NCBI GenBank assembly: GCA_900088475.1
Contig: FLMG01002232.1
Location: 1 to 64,000 of the forward strand
Source: Hyphochytrium catenoides
Lineage: Eukaryota; Sar; Hyphochytriomycetes; Hyphochytriales; Hyphochytriaceae
Reading direction: 5' to 3'
Length of the DNA stretch: 64,000 nucleotides
In this document: positions 1 through 11,512 of the stretch, piece after piece
Layout of the letters: every line of letters begins with the position of its first letter
Numbering within the stretch: the stretch's first letter is position 1
The notes under the pieces: generated by a model
Told to the model about the DNA's origin: nothing
What the model saw: only the letters and a program-made list of their open reading frames with translations
Database searches by the model: none
Made by a program: the position numbers and the translations under genes

Positions 1-1354
1 AGGTACTGGAAGCTAGAGCTTGCGATGGATCCTTGCTTTCATTGCTCCTCTGTCTCTTTCATCTCTTTTCCTCTCCGTTCCTGTCCTACATCCCTGGGCA
101 TTCCTAGCTCTAGAGCGTCTATCTCTCTGCTCCGGACCTCTACTTGGCCTTCAGGTCCCTGTCTCACTCCTTATCTGCAATTGATAGAGCTGACTTTCTA
201 TCTACCGTCGTCCCTCCAGCGTCTCCCTCGACGGTCGACCCACAGCCTGAGCTGACTCAGGCACAAGGAGTAGCGGAATTCAACCCTGCTGAGGAGCCAC
301 CCCGGGGACTCCAGTAGAGGGATTAAGGCCAACTGGTGCTACTGGATGGCGGTCGAGATGAATGAAAGCTCAAATGGTGAGCGGTTGCTTAGAGAAGCAA
401 GAGGCGAGGACTGACCAGCTCTATTGCACGGTCAGCTAAACTCTCAGCTGCACAAGGCACGACGAAGCGCTAAGGCAGAAGCAAGGAGACTAAAGAGCAA
501 AGGATATATTAACCAAAAGGAGAGAGAGAGAGACAGAGAGAGACGGAGAGAGAGAGATTTAGAGAGAATGCTCACAGGAGGGGAGGTCACAGGTCACAGG
601 ACCTTGCACATGGGCAAGGGCTGTGCCCTTTGAGGCATCAGTAGCCTAGTGAGGACTGCTGAACACGGATTGGAAGCTGTATGCTCCCTTAAGTTCTTCA
701 ACCAGAAAGACATAGACAACAACTAGGCGCTATTATACGTTATATGAAGTAACAAGAGACCAAGATAACAGGGAAAGAAGGAGAGAAGAGAGGTGACCGC
801 GCTAGCAGATGTCAGAAGAGACGCCACTAAAAGGGAGAAGATGGCTGAGACAGGTAGTCGGAGCTTGAGAGAAGGAACGATAAGTCCAGAAGAAATAGCC
901 CGAAGGTGGTTACGACGACTGGAGACATATAAGAGGATGATCCCTCACTCCTCCAGACTCTATCGGCTCAAGACTTCCTTATTGAGGGCAACGTTGGCTG
1001 GTAAATAAGTGACACCTACTGTTCACCATGGACACGAAGAACATTGCGCTTCCTCATGCCTGTCCTAGGTGAGACCATTGTCTTTCGCAATGGTAGCTTG
1101 CCCAGTTCAGGATTGCAAGGAGTGTCGCCCACCCGATGCCTAGATAGCTGACCGAAGCACTAAGACTACGGAGACTGCTAGTCTGCCCTTGGACTAGTGG
1201 CAGACAGGCACAGGTCTCCTACTACCGCCACACAGATTGAGACGTCATTCTGCAGATGGTAGGAACAGAGCTCTATTATTGAGATCAAAGCTCCGACACA
1301 AGGACAGGCAACAAGTTTTTCTAACAAACTAATATTGGGTCATATTAGGATAAT
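1..1354. other. No supportable gene; degenerate sequence
   Basis: I see only short frames broken by stops. A purine-rich GA tract lies at about 518-566. A 55-residue basic frame that starts at the ATG at 841 and ends at 1008 matches nothing I recognise and has no clear splice context. The region could be decayed repeat sequence or the 3' flank of EF-1alpha, which ends at 1355 on the minus strand. Confidence 0.5.
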
Positions 1355-2695
1355 TTACTTCTTCTTAGCAGCAGCCTTGGTGGTCTTGCCAGAAGCCTCC
1401 TTCTTGGTAACATCCTTGATGACACCTACAGCCACGGTCTGACGCATATCACGGACAGCGAAACGTCCAAGAGGAGGATACTCGCTGAAGGACTCTACGC
1501 ACATAGGCTTGCTGGGCTCAAGGATGACCAGGCAAGCATCACCAGACTTGACTGCCTTAGGGTTCTCCTCAAGAACCTTGCCGGAACGGCGGTCCATCTT
1601 CTCAGTGATCTCAGAGAATTTGCATGCTACGTGAGCAGTGTGGCAGTCCAGAACTGGAGCGTATCCTGGGCCGATCTGGCCAGGGTGGTTAAGGATGATG
1701 ACCTGGGAAAGGAAGGAAGCAGCGGCCTTAGCAGGGTCGCGCTTGCTGTCAGAAGCGACGAATCCACGGCGAAGCTCCTTGACGGAAACGTTCTTGACGT
1801 TGAAACCAACGTTGTCACCAGGAACAGCCTCAGGAAGAGCCTCGTGGTGCATCTCAACGGACTTGACTTCGGTGGTCAGGCCAGACGGAGCGAAGGTGAC
1901 AACCATACCAGGCTTGAGAACACCAGTCTCAACACGGCCCACAGGCACTGTACCGATACCGCCAATCTTGTAGACGTCCTGAAGAGGAAGACGGAGAGGC
2001 TTGTCGACAGGGCGCTTAGGTGGGTTGACGTTGTCAAGCGCCTCAAGTAGAGTTGGGCCCTTGTACCAAGGCATGTTGGTGGATCTCTCGATCATGTTGT
2101 CACCCTCCCATCCGGAGATAGGGACGAATGGGATCTTGGCGGGCTTGTATCCCACCTTCTTGAGGTAGTTGGATACCTCCTCCATGATTTCCTTGTAACG
2201 GGCCTCAGCGTACTTGACAGAGCCGTCGTCCATCTTGTTGACACCAACAATCATCTGCTTGACACCAAGGGTGAAAGCCAGAAGAGCATGCTCTCTGGTC
2301 TGGCCCTCCTTAGAGATACCAGCCTCGAACTCACCAGCACCAGAAGCCACAACAAGAAGAGCGACATCAGCCTGGGAGGTACCGGTAATCATGTTCTTGA
2401 TGAAATCACGGTGACCAGGAGCGTCAATGACGGTGTACTGGTACTTAGGGGTCTCGAACTTCCAGAGAGCGATATCAATGGTGATACCACGCTCGCGCTC
2501 AGCCTTAAGGTTGTCAAGTACCCATGCGTACTTGAAGGAAGACTTGCCGAGCTCAGCAGCCTCCTTCTCGAACTTCTCGATGGTACGCTTGTCGATACCA
2601 CCGCACTTGTAGATCAGGTGACCGGTGGTGGTGGACTTGCCGGCGTCGACGTGGCCGATAACCACAAGGGAGATATGAGTCTTTTCCTTGCCCAT
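1355..2695 (-). CDS. Translation elongation factor 1-alpha
   Basis: This GTPase delivers aminoacyl-tRNA to the ribosome A site in the cytosol. The 446-residue protein has family length and is complete in one exon. The G1 loop GHVDAGKS, the switch-region DAPGH and the NKMD guanine-specificity motif are all present, and the C-terminus ends in the usual Lys-rich tail. The start is the ATG at 2695 (MGKEKTH), matching the universal EF-1alpha N-terminus; the frame is open 30 nt further upstream but has no ATG there. Codons end mostly in C or G, as expected for a very highly expressed gene, and this bias produces long spurious antisense frames. The block [20 protein letters not shown] and the run [15 protein letters not shown] are close to stramenopile forms. 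A leader intron is likely just upstream. Confidence 0.97.
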   Translation of the reverse strand: MGKEKTHISLVVIGHVDAGKSTTTGHLIYKCGGIDKRTIEKFEKEAAELGKSSFKYAWVLDNLKAERERGITIDIALWKFETPKYQYTVIDAPGHRDFIKNMITGTSQADVALLVVASGAGEFEAGISKEGQTREHALLAFTLGVKQMIVGVNKMDDGSVKYAEARYKEIMEEVSNYLKKVGYKPAKIPFVPISGWEGDNMIERSTNMPWYKGPTLLEALDNVNPPKRPVDKPLRLPLQDVYKIGGIGTVPVGRVETGVLKPGMVVTFAPSGLTTEVKSVEMHHEALPEAVPGDNVGFNVKNVSVKELRRGFVASDSKRDPAKAAASFLSQVIILNHPGQIGPGYAPVLDCHTAHVACKFSEITEKMDRRSGKVLEENPKAVKSGDACLVILEPSKPMCVESFSEYPPLGRFAVRDMRQTVAVGVIKDVTKKEASGKTTKAAAKKK

Positions 2696-2710
2696 CTTGA
2701 CAAAATTAGA

Positions 2711-2963
2711 CTGTTGAGCACGCAAGAGTTGACAGACGCGTCAGCGGGAGAACTAGTCGGTACTGGGCAAACTGAACAATGGGCCTCCCTAACGCGCGTA
2801 TCCCCCAGCCTTCAAAGTACGTATCCTCAGAGCCACTACAATGCTTTCCTACACCTCGTCTAAACACTCTTCGCCTCTTGGCATCTACTCATCAGCAAAA
2901 AGACGAAGCCCTTTGTCACCCTTTTCCTTTCCCTGCGCTCATACGCTGCACTTCCCCTCTTAC
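2711..2963 (-). promoter_or_regulatory. Probable 5' leader intron of EF-1alpha
   Basis: On the minus strand a strong donor (CAAAG then GTAAGAGG) sits at 2963/2964. A pyrimidine-containing acceptor ending in CAACAG sits at 2711, only 15 nt before the start codon. The implied 253-nt intron lies wholly in the 5' untranslated leader. Leader introns that raise expression are common in EF-1alpha genes of plants, algae and fungi. The splice signals are visible; use of the intron is inferred. Confidence 0.55.
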
Positions 2964-5379
2964 CTTTGACGGAGACTGACGCTCGAGTTGGTGGCTGCGA
3001 GTGGTTCCCGAAGATCCAGAAAACACGGAAGTGATGCTGCGCTTGCTGGGCAGGATCCGCGCGCCGCCCGCCTAACAGCACCGCCAGCCTCTCACCGACT
3101 GTAGTAAGGAAGCGCTAGTCATAATAATAGGGGCTATAGATAAGCTATATTCACTGTTATTATGAAGGTATTAGGAGGCGTAGTAGTATCGTTATGGTGG
3201 TGTCCTAAGGCAGTAATATGGACTAGAAATGTGAGTTCTATGATTGGCTTCGCTATAATAATTTCTTACTTTCGGGTCTAACCCGATACAGAATACCTAT
3301 TGATTTCGGCGTAGTAATATGGGACAGTAATGACGTCCAACTCCCACCCATCTTCCGGACAGGGTTGTCTCTCGTTCTAGCTTTATCTTTTTGTGAACTA
3401 GCTGTCCCAGCGGACATGGCCCATCCATCCCTGTGCCTCAGGAACCACATATCCTGCCAAAGATTAATGGTCATGGGCAGCACTCCGATATTTGGCTGTA
3501 GCGGATGACGCGTCTAGACCTATCACCTGTATGTGTCGCCCTCTACAGACACAACATAATATCGGAGTCCAATCTGATGGCTATAGCAATAATTTCATTA
3601 CTGATATGCACAGCCTTATCTGTAATCAAACCTGCCGGATGAGGATCCTGAATGCTGCAGCCGCGGCGCCGTGGCCAGCAAAGATCAGGCCAAGAAAGAT
3701 CCACGAAGCGCCACTCCCTGTGGAAACTGCCACAGCTAGAACTACTACTTGCCACTGTACCAGTAGATCCAAAGGTCAGATCGACCTACCTGCGGACAAC
3801 AGGACGACAAGGAAAGTTGAGCTCGCCTTGATGACTCTCCTCGTCGCTCAACATCTTGATGAGGAGGATCAACGGTATTTCTTCTTCCTCGATGATGAGT
3901 TTTGAGTGACCCCGCTTGTTTACTCCTGCCGTCCAGGTCCTTGTCCTATGGTACACTTCCCTTTGATGCGATGGAGGAGACGTTAAGGATTGTTAGAGTT
4001 CGAGAACCAAAGGCTTTCTGTGCTGACAATTTTACTGGGAGAACGTCCGTCCACCAAGGGGCAGGTGGAAGCTGACAACTGCGAGTAGTGAGCGTGGAGG
4101 TCATTAGAAATGTCAAGCAAAGTAATGCCCTTATAGGAGTAGATCACTTGACAGGACATCACGAACAAGTATCTCGCTTATAGTAGAAAACCCTCCGCTG
4201 CAGTATTCTTTAGTAAGGCCTAGCACCACTCTGCTGTGGCTAGTCGCTAGAGTTACTAATGCCTTGTGTTACTACTGCACTGTGATGGTACGGCGGCATC
4301 GTTTCGGTACACTACTTCCTGCTGCTGGAGGTTTGTCACCTCACGCTTATGAGGTAGACAGCTCCCATTGGCAGGAGCCTTTAATCCCGCGCTAACGATT
4401 GAGATGTTGCCATCCTACATGCACGAATTAATCACGAGTTAAAACGCTTGAGAGGCCTATTTTCAGAAAAAGCAACTCGAGAAAAAAGAAGCAGGAAGGT
4501 GAGAAAGGATAGAGATTAGTGACCAGTAGCGGGTTTTTCCTTCTCCCAAGGTATTGTGCTGACGCCGATATTCCAAGCGAGCTGAGCCATTCAAACCCCC
4601 GGGGCTGACTCAAGACGTCTCTTTGCCTGCCGTGGCAAGCACGACGTAGGCACCAGTGTATAGCGCCTTTGCCTTTGTCAGCAATTCCTGCTGGAAGGCA
4701 CCTGGCAATGCCAGCCTGTCCGCCCATTTTTATATGAGACCACGTTCATAAAGGCACCGTCTTTATAGGGACGCTACTTAATCTGTTAGTTGTCCTCCCC
4801 TGTATTAGTCGTTAAACACAATCTATCTGCAGAGGTCACCAGCATCTGCATCGTCCAACCGTGCGGTCTATAAAGTGTGAAATGCCTATTACTCGTAGCT
4901 CTAGTAACAAAGCCATCGCTGCGATACGAGTAATCCCCGGTAACTCATGTTGACTGTAGGTAGCTTGTCCTCGGGGATGCTTTAACGTCCTCGCTCTCTC
5001 GTTATATGGAGGAAAGTACTTCCTGTCCGTCACTTTGCCACCGTTAGTGTCCTTTCTGGACACTGGGCATCAAGTCTAAACCAGGAGTCAGGGGTGCTGT
5101 ACAGAAAGTGCCGAGGGCACCAGTGGCGGGGCATATTCCCTGGTATGGTCTTGATGTTGTAAGTGTGAACCCTGGAGTTCTTGGTTGCTCTAGCTTTGGC
5201 AGCAAAGAGAGTCAACATCGGATATGGCTGCATGTCTCAAACTCAAGGGCACCCTGACAGTAGTACCACAGCATCTCTGTGGAGGCAACGCCTTTCGTGC
5301 CTAGTGAGTAGTTGTCCGCTAGAGAGCAGGATGCTTTATGTATTCGCAAAGCACCTGGGCCAACGGTAGCAGCACGTGT
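2964..5379. other. Gene-free stretch, EF-1alpha upstream region and beyond
   Basis: The first few hundred bases should contain the EF-1alpha promoter. The rest has only short frames with no recognisable domain. A few minus-strand fragments between 4.4 and 5.2 kb are compositionally protein-like but are interrupted by stops and could be relics of a repeat. I cannot name a family. Confidence 0.4.
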
Positions 5380-6028
5380 CTATTCGGGGGTCAGTGAATC
5401 CTTGGTGTAAAGGTAAAGGTGGACATTGTTATACTGGCCGCATGTCTGCTCTCGCACAGGCTTGAGGTCTCTAATGCCCCAGGTGTTGCAAACGATTCTG
5501 CAGCCGCTAGCCAGCAACTTTAGTAGGGTAGGAGAGATCATGGAAACGGCATCAGGAAGCAGGTAGATAGTGATTACGGTGGCGTCACTGTAGTCCACGC
5601 TCGTCAGGTCGGAGTGCAGCGCGGTCACTTTATCATTTACGCCCATCTGCTGTATCTTTTTATTGAACTTCTCAATGAGAAATTCCTCGATCTCTATCCC
5701 TAAAGCGGCAGAGTACAGGGTTGAAGGTTAATCAAGAATAAGCACAGCATGAGAGACCTAAGCTACAACCCTTCTCCATGCAGGCAAACATACCTACGGC
5801 TTTGGCTCCATATGTTTTGGCTGCCATGAGGCAAATGCGCCCATCGCCACAGCCCAGATCGTAAAGAATATCCCCTTCATGGACTTCGGCCAGAGCCAGA
5901 ATCCGGTGTACTACCTCAACGTCCGACTGACAGGGTGGAGCTAGAGAGTCGCCTTCAATCCACATGAAGGGCAGCTCTTCCTCTTCGTCCTCCTCAAAGG
6001 CAGTGTCTATGTCAGCTCCATCCTTCAT
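5380..6028 (-). CDS. Class I SAM-dependent methyltransferase, two exons
   Basis: The exons are 6028-5794 and 5699-5380, with a 94-nt GT-AG intron. From the ATG at 6028 the protein has 184 residues. After an acidic lead (FEEDEEEELP) comes the Rossmann motif I DLGCGDG at residues 57-63. The second exon begins GIEIEEF, the acidic ribose-binding end of strand 2. Later come SDATVITIYLLP and a C-terminal strand CRIVCNTWG, which resembles small protein-lysine methyltransferases of the FAM173/ATPSCKMT type and many uncharacterised relatives. The substrate cannot be read from sequence. The start is uncertain: the frame stays open for 27 codons upstream without an ATG, and acceptor-like AGs lie there, so a further 5' exon is possible. 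Confidence 0.8.
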
Positions 6029-6109
6029 CCTGACACCACGTTTCACACTTCCTGGTATGGAAGCAATACTGTGTGAGACCTGAGAAGTAGTGCTTGCATA
6101 GAGACCCAA

Positions 6110-7649
6110 TGGCGGCTTACTGTGTATCCGTGTCTTTTGCTAGGACACAATGTTGCAGGGATAGAGAGGGGTACGCAGGACCTAGCCCTTCTCCCCCACT
6201 ATTGTGGCAGCGTGGCAGCTGCTGCAGCCTCTTCCAGACAGCCAGACAACTATGGCCTGCATCTCCTCTGCCTCCTCGCTTCTCCTGTCAAGTCACTCCT
6301 CTGTACAGGCTCTACAGGCTCGTAAGAACAACTGAAGAGGTGATTCGCAAGCGCTGATCGAGAAGGTGAGCCAAAGAGTAAGGAGGTGCATCGTTCTAGA
6401 TAAATCAATCATTTTTATGGAGATTTTACCATTTAATCTACCGATATCAGGTATAAAGAGGAGTCGTTGGTCAAACCACAAAATCAGTTCGATATAATCA
6501 GTAAATGCCTACAAGAGCTGATTCCCAGGGCATTGATTTATTTGAGTGATCGTTCTGATGTTGTGAGTTCTGATGTTTATGGTGGTACCCAGACCACCCC
6601 TCGGATCCGATTCCTTCCCTTGCTGGGATCTCCAGAAAAGCAGCTTCCGAGGTCTGACCTTTCATCATCATCGTCATTTCCTCCTCCGTCTCTACATCTT
6701 CCCTGGTTGGCTGCTCCTCCTCCCGTCATCGCTTCCGCCTGTACCGTTGTTCTATCGGCTTCTGATGGCTCACCAGTTTTGACCATTCAGTGCCTCGTAG
6801 CCCACCCGGTCCCTTAGCGATGAGAGTTAGAAGAAAGTGAGAGATTGTTCACATCTGTGCACCATGAGGATGCTTCTAGGCTGCTTCAGCGACACTTCAT
6901 ACATTTATCCTTCATGATTATTAAGATCGATAGGACAAGCGATCTTGAGAAGCTCATCAGCACATGAGCTCCCTCGACCATTCAGATTTTGACTTCCTTT
7001 CTACTGAGACAAGCCAACAAGCAGGCTTCCCAAGTATTTTCAGCTGTCTTCCTCAGCTTGCTTCAATTAACCACGAGCGACATTCCTAGGTGCCTCTATC
7101 TACATAATCCCACAGTATGATGTGCTCTGGGTACTTATGAGTGCGAATCTGTTTTTGCTTCCACGCATCACAGAGGACAAGACGACGGAACTTGTTTTCC
7201 AGAAAGGATAGTAGAGCTTCTAATAGAGAGAGGGTTGATGGTAACAAGATGTCGAGTCTACTATAATCAGTGAGGTGGCCCTTGATTCTGCCGTAGTGTT
7301 AAGAGTGGCGACCGTGCTCTTTGGGTTGCTCTCAAGAGGGGCTCTCACTTCCGCCTCTCCAGCTCTAATGCTGCTGCCGCTAACCGCATTTACCTGTTGA
7401 ACCTGGACCCGGGCTCGCTGTTAGCTAAACCTGGAACAGGAATCATTTCCATGTTCTGACCGCCCCACCCTATTTCACTTGGAGTCTTTTCTGCACGAGG
7501 TGCTTCCAGATAAAGAAGTCGAAGGCTGGTTGTTCACGGTGGCTTCTCTTAACCCAAGCGCTTCCTTGGGCCGGGCCGAAGTAGCAGATTATTGACCGCT
7601 AGTGATACTGCGGAGTGGTCACAACCACCGCCACCTGGCTCCAATTGCA
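6110..7649. other. No supportable gene
   Basis: This interval lies between the methyltransferase 5' end and the 3' end of guanine deaminase. It has several short overlapping frames on both strands (for example 6467-6817 on +), none with a recognisable domain, a convincing start context or paired splice sites. An unseen 5' exon of the methyltransferase may lie in its first few hundred bases. Confidence 0.4.
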
Positions 7650-9942
7650 TCAGCTCTTGACAAGGCTACCCTGCACCCATACCCGCAGGATGTTCCTGTC
7701 ATCTCCAAGATTGATAAACCGCTCCACATAGCTCTCCTTGGTATGGAGACCAGCGGCCGAAGAACTCGATCCATCATCGGAGACAAAAAATAAGTCGATA
7801 GGAGAGTTTGAAGGAGCGATATCTACCAGGAGGGCGTCAAAACACTTTCCTTCTTTCAGAGTCCCCACCTTGTCTGCTATACTAAGACATTCTGCCCCAC
7901 CAAGAGTAGCAAGCCAAAGTGCCTCTTTCCAGCTAACTCGAGGGCTCGAAGTGGAACTGCCGTCAATCTGTTGTCCTTGTGTCCTCTGTCTCTCTTCATT
8001 GGCCAGCGCTAGGGAAGCCAGCACCGTACTTCGCATAGCAGAGAGCATGGAGTAGGAATACCCGCCAGCTACATCCGTTCCTAGGCCACATGTAAGGCCT
8101 AGCCGCTGATTGAAGTGCTGAAGGGGAAAGGTCCCGTCGGCAAAGTAAAAGTTAGAGAGAGGACAAACCGCTATCGCTGCCTTTCTCTCATTGAGCAGGT
8201 GCACGTCGTCCTCCGAGAGGTGGACACCGTGGGCTAGAACCGTCTTGGAAGTAAGAAGTCCGCAGTGGTCGAAGATTAGTGTGTCGTTTCCTCCTCCTAG
8301 AGCAGGAGAAGGATAGAGCTCTCTCACAAACTTGATCTCGTCCAGAGATTCTGACACGTGCGATTGGACGTGCACCTGCAGCTCTTGTGCCATCTTGCCA
8401 AGACCTTTTAGTAGAGAGAGAGAACAGGAAGGGATGAAGCGTGGAGTGATGACGGGTTGAACTCTGTCATTTCCCTTGCTCCTTACGTAGTCTATGAAGT
8501 GTCTTGCCTCAGCTAACGCTTCCTCCGTCTCCTCCCTGTATCCCTGTGGGCTATTCTGGTCCATTGAAACCTTGCCTATGTACCCTCTTTGTCCCTCTCT
8601 CTCTACAATGTCAGCCAACAATTGGGATGGCTCTCGATGCAGTGTAGCAAAGTAGAGAGCTGTGGTGGTGCCATTGTCCAGGAGACGTCGGACAAGCTGA
8701 CCTACAAAGTCCGAGCAAGTGAGAGTAGCGAAGTCGGATTGTCATAACCTTGATACTGAAGCATGCGAACGATGAGCAAGAAGGAGAGAGAGAGAGAGAA
8801 AAGGAAAGAGAGAGAACGAGAAAGAAAGGCCAATGAGGAGACCATGCAGACAACTGATTAGAGAGAGGCATGGTACTTAGGTGGAACGCTGATAAATGAC
8901 AAGAAACCTTGAAAGATAGGAGGTAATAGACAGAAAGAGGAACGGAAGAGAATAACTGCAGGGAAGTGGACAAAAAGCCCATAGGGAGGAGAAGGTAAAA
9001 GACCCGAACGCGAAGACACAACCGCTAGAGCTCTCTCTGCCTTCTAACCATAAACGGCTTCTGCCAGCACCAGATCCTGCAGCCGCTGCTCAGAAGGGAA
9101 CGTGTACTTGTTAAGCCTGGTGAGGCAAAAGAGACATCAGACGAAATCTCCCATTCGTGGACAGACAGCAGGCAAAGTTAAGCTCGAAGAAGAATCTTAG
9201 TGGCAGTCATGGACCCTCAACAAGGAAAACGGGCGGGCACGACGCGTGGAGGTGCAGGGGAGGATATATGATGCCGGAGGAGCAGTTGAAAGAAGCTGAG
9301 GAGCTAAACAGAAAGGAAGGGCAACACGCTGGAGAGAGAGCAGAGGAAGACCGACAGTCCCGAAGAAGAGGAGAGATAGAGAGAGAGCAGGTTTGGGCAA
9401 GGAGAGTGTTAAGGAAGACAAGAGGAGGAGAGGTACCACTCCATCAACGGGACGTCTAGGCCCGAACCGCAGAACTGATACTGAGGCGCATGGATGTGTG
9501 TGTCAATAAAGCCAGGGATAAGGAACTGGGTAGGAGAGAGGAACAGAATGCTCTTTCTCTCTCTTACGATCCTTTCCACGAGCGGAGAGAAGAACGGCGA
9601 GGCTGGGGCAGATGGAGAAGTGAGCAAGAAGCTTCGCAGTTGGTCTTCATCTTTGCAGACGTCTGCCGAGAGCCCTGGGAAGAGCGCGAGTATGGTTCCT
9701 CCTTCTCTTGTTTCTTCGTGATCATGAGTCTCTCTCTGGCCTTGTTCGGTCCTCTCTTTTCCTCTTCTCTCCGGCTGTTCTTTTTTATCTGCGCTCTCTT
9801 GGCCTTGAGCCGCTTCTCTTCTCTTTTTGTCTCCACACTCTGGCGGCTTCTCAGGTGCTTCCACGGCGATAAGCGTGTCTTCTAGGATCTCTACATCTCC
9901 TCTACCTGGCGCATGCACTACGGTCCCGTGGATCAGCAGCAT
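7650..9942 (-). CDS. Guanine deaminase, three exons
   Basis: This enzyme hydrolyses guanine to xanthine and ammonia in purine salvage and catabolism; it is a zinc amidohydrolase. The exons are 9942-9437, 9116-9049 and 8701-7650, all GT-AG, giving 541 residues. The zinc-binding HIH is at 149-151 (GFIDTHIHAPQY), further ligands are the His of QSH near 306 and the Asp of G-T-D-V near 401, with a conserved AHG near 349. The C-terminal block LGDDRN is typical of GDA. The animal enzyme is about 454 residues; the excess is mostly a charged Lys/Glu/Arg/Gln-rich insertion at roughly residues 28-85, in the small beta-sandwich domain before the HIH motif. Start is the first in-frame ATG after an upstream stop. 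Intron 2 contains a GA tract (about 8784-8828). Confidence 0.93.
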
Positions 9943-10151
9943 CTCTGGCTTGCCTTTGTGTGCTATAGAGGTAGGTCAGACCCTGGGGAGTGACGAGACA
10001 GAGTGGCCTCACCCCCAGGATCGATCTGCCAAAGACCAGCAGCTGCTGCCTTTTCTGTCATTGCAAATTGCTCATGGCGATGGCGATGTTGGAAAACCGT
10101 TGCTTTCGCAAAGGGCGAGAGAGAGAGAGAGGCGGAGAGAGGGAGAGGGGG

Positions 10152-10188
<37 letters not shown>

Positions 10189-10871
10189 CGCGCAAGAGAG
10201 AGAGACATTATTATCACGAAATCAATGGAAGTGTTCTTATTTGACCCTTGAACAGAGGTCTACTGCTTAAACATACTGTGCATCTAGGCTATCGACCCAT
10301 CTGCACAAACAACTGGATTCATCCCTCTTGTTGTTGTCTCTCTTGTCCTTTCCTCTCTCTACTTCTCTCTCTCCTCTCCCCTCCTTCTCTCTCTCTCCCC
10401 TTCTCTGGCTCAACACTCCCTCTCTTTCTTTCTTATGCTCTCTCTCTCGCGCGCGCCAACGCTCAGCTGCCTCTGTCTCTGTTGATAGTTAGAACTATCC
10501 AGCTGCTTCCATCAGGAAGAGAGAGGGAGAGAGAGAGGGGGAGAGAGGGACACGAGCGAAGAGAAAGAGATCACCCAAGACGGGTCACTAAGAGGGCAAG
10601 GGCGAGGGAAACTTCATGCTACCGTTTGCCTAACAGGGAAGAGAGCAAGAGAGAAGGATGAAGAGACGAGAGAGGGGAGAGGACAGTGTACTGACCAGCT
10701 TCGCAAACAGGGTAGTAAGTGAGCTGCGAGCGTACATTATCAGCGGCTCAGACAAATTGTCCTCCATCTGTGTCAGTGTAAATGTCATTCGGGCCATGGC
10801 TGCCGTTCTCACTCTCCTTCAACCTTGGCCTCGTAGAGAGAGAGAGAGATAGAGAGATTGAGAGAGAGATT

Positions 10872-10919
<48 letters not shown>

Positions 10920-11385
10920 CTTCGGGAAGGGAAGATAGACGATAGGAAGAGAAAGAGGGCCACGCAGTGAGGCGTAACGTAGGGAAAAGTTTCTCTGGCG
11001 CGTCAGGGCAGCAGTTCCTGGCTCCTCTGCAAGTCAACTAATTGATGCTGCTCTTTTAGGGTTCCTCTCTTTATTCTACGCAGGACCGTTTCTCCTCTCT
11101 CTTCTCTCTCTCTCTCTCTCCCTGGCTCTTACTCTTTCTTTCTTTATCTTGCACTCTCTTTCCGTCCTTCTCTCTACTCCATCCCTCGTAAGTCTCCTCA
11201 CTGACCTTCCTCGGCCCCAAACCTCCTGTTTTTCTTCCTTCCAATGTTAGCCATTGCGACAGATTCAAAGCGAAGCGCAGATTAGAGGGCAAGCAGCAAG
11301 GGAGAGAGAGACAGCTCAGACAGACAGACAGACAGACAGAGAAAGAGAGACACACAGAGAGAGAGACACACACACACACACACAC

Positions 11386-11416
<31 letters not shown>

Positions 11417-11512
11417 AGAGAAGAAGAGGGTAAAAGGAAGCTACAGGGAATGAGAGAGAAGGCGCAGAGATAGACTGCAGAATCGTTAATCGAAGTGAGA
11501 AAGAGCAGCGAG
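9943..11512. repeat. Cluster of polypurine microsatellites between divergent genes
   Basis: Long GA/CT tracts recur at about 10112-10204, 10512-10570, 10834-10918 and 11098-11125. A mixed (GACA)n, (CA)n and (GA)n tract follows at about 11304-11420. The interval separates the starts of guanine deaminase (minus) and the ZNFX1-like gene (plus), so it should hold both promoters. The strand alternates between purine-rich and pyrimidine-rich blocks. Frames called here are low-complexity artefacts (Glu/Arg or Ser/Leu runs). Confidence 0.85.

Noticed and set aside
1631-2863. Long plus-strand frames over EF-1alpha (139 and 191 residues)
   Set aside because: They are antisense shadows created by the strong C/G-ending codon bias of EF-1alpha and have no domain of their own.
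4400-5233. Possible retrotransposon remnant on the minus strand (fragment ATYSQHELPGI resembling an RNase H boundary)
   Set aside because: The match is a few residues, frames are broken, and no long terminal repeats or reverse transcriptase motif (YxDD) are visible.
10782-10970. Arg/Glu-dipeptide frames in GA tracts
   Set aside because: Low-complexity translation of microsatellites, present in several frames at once.
10100-11425. CRISPR-like spaced repeats
   Set aside because: These are simple sequence repeats in a eukaryotic promoter, with no conserved repeat-spacer pattern and no cas genes.
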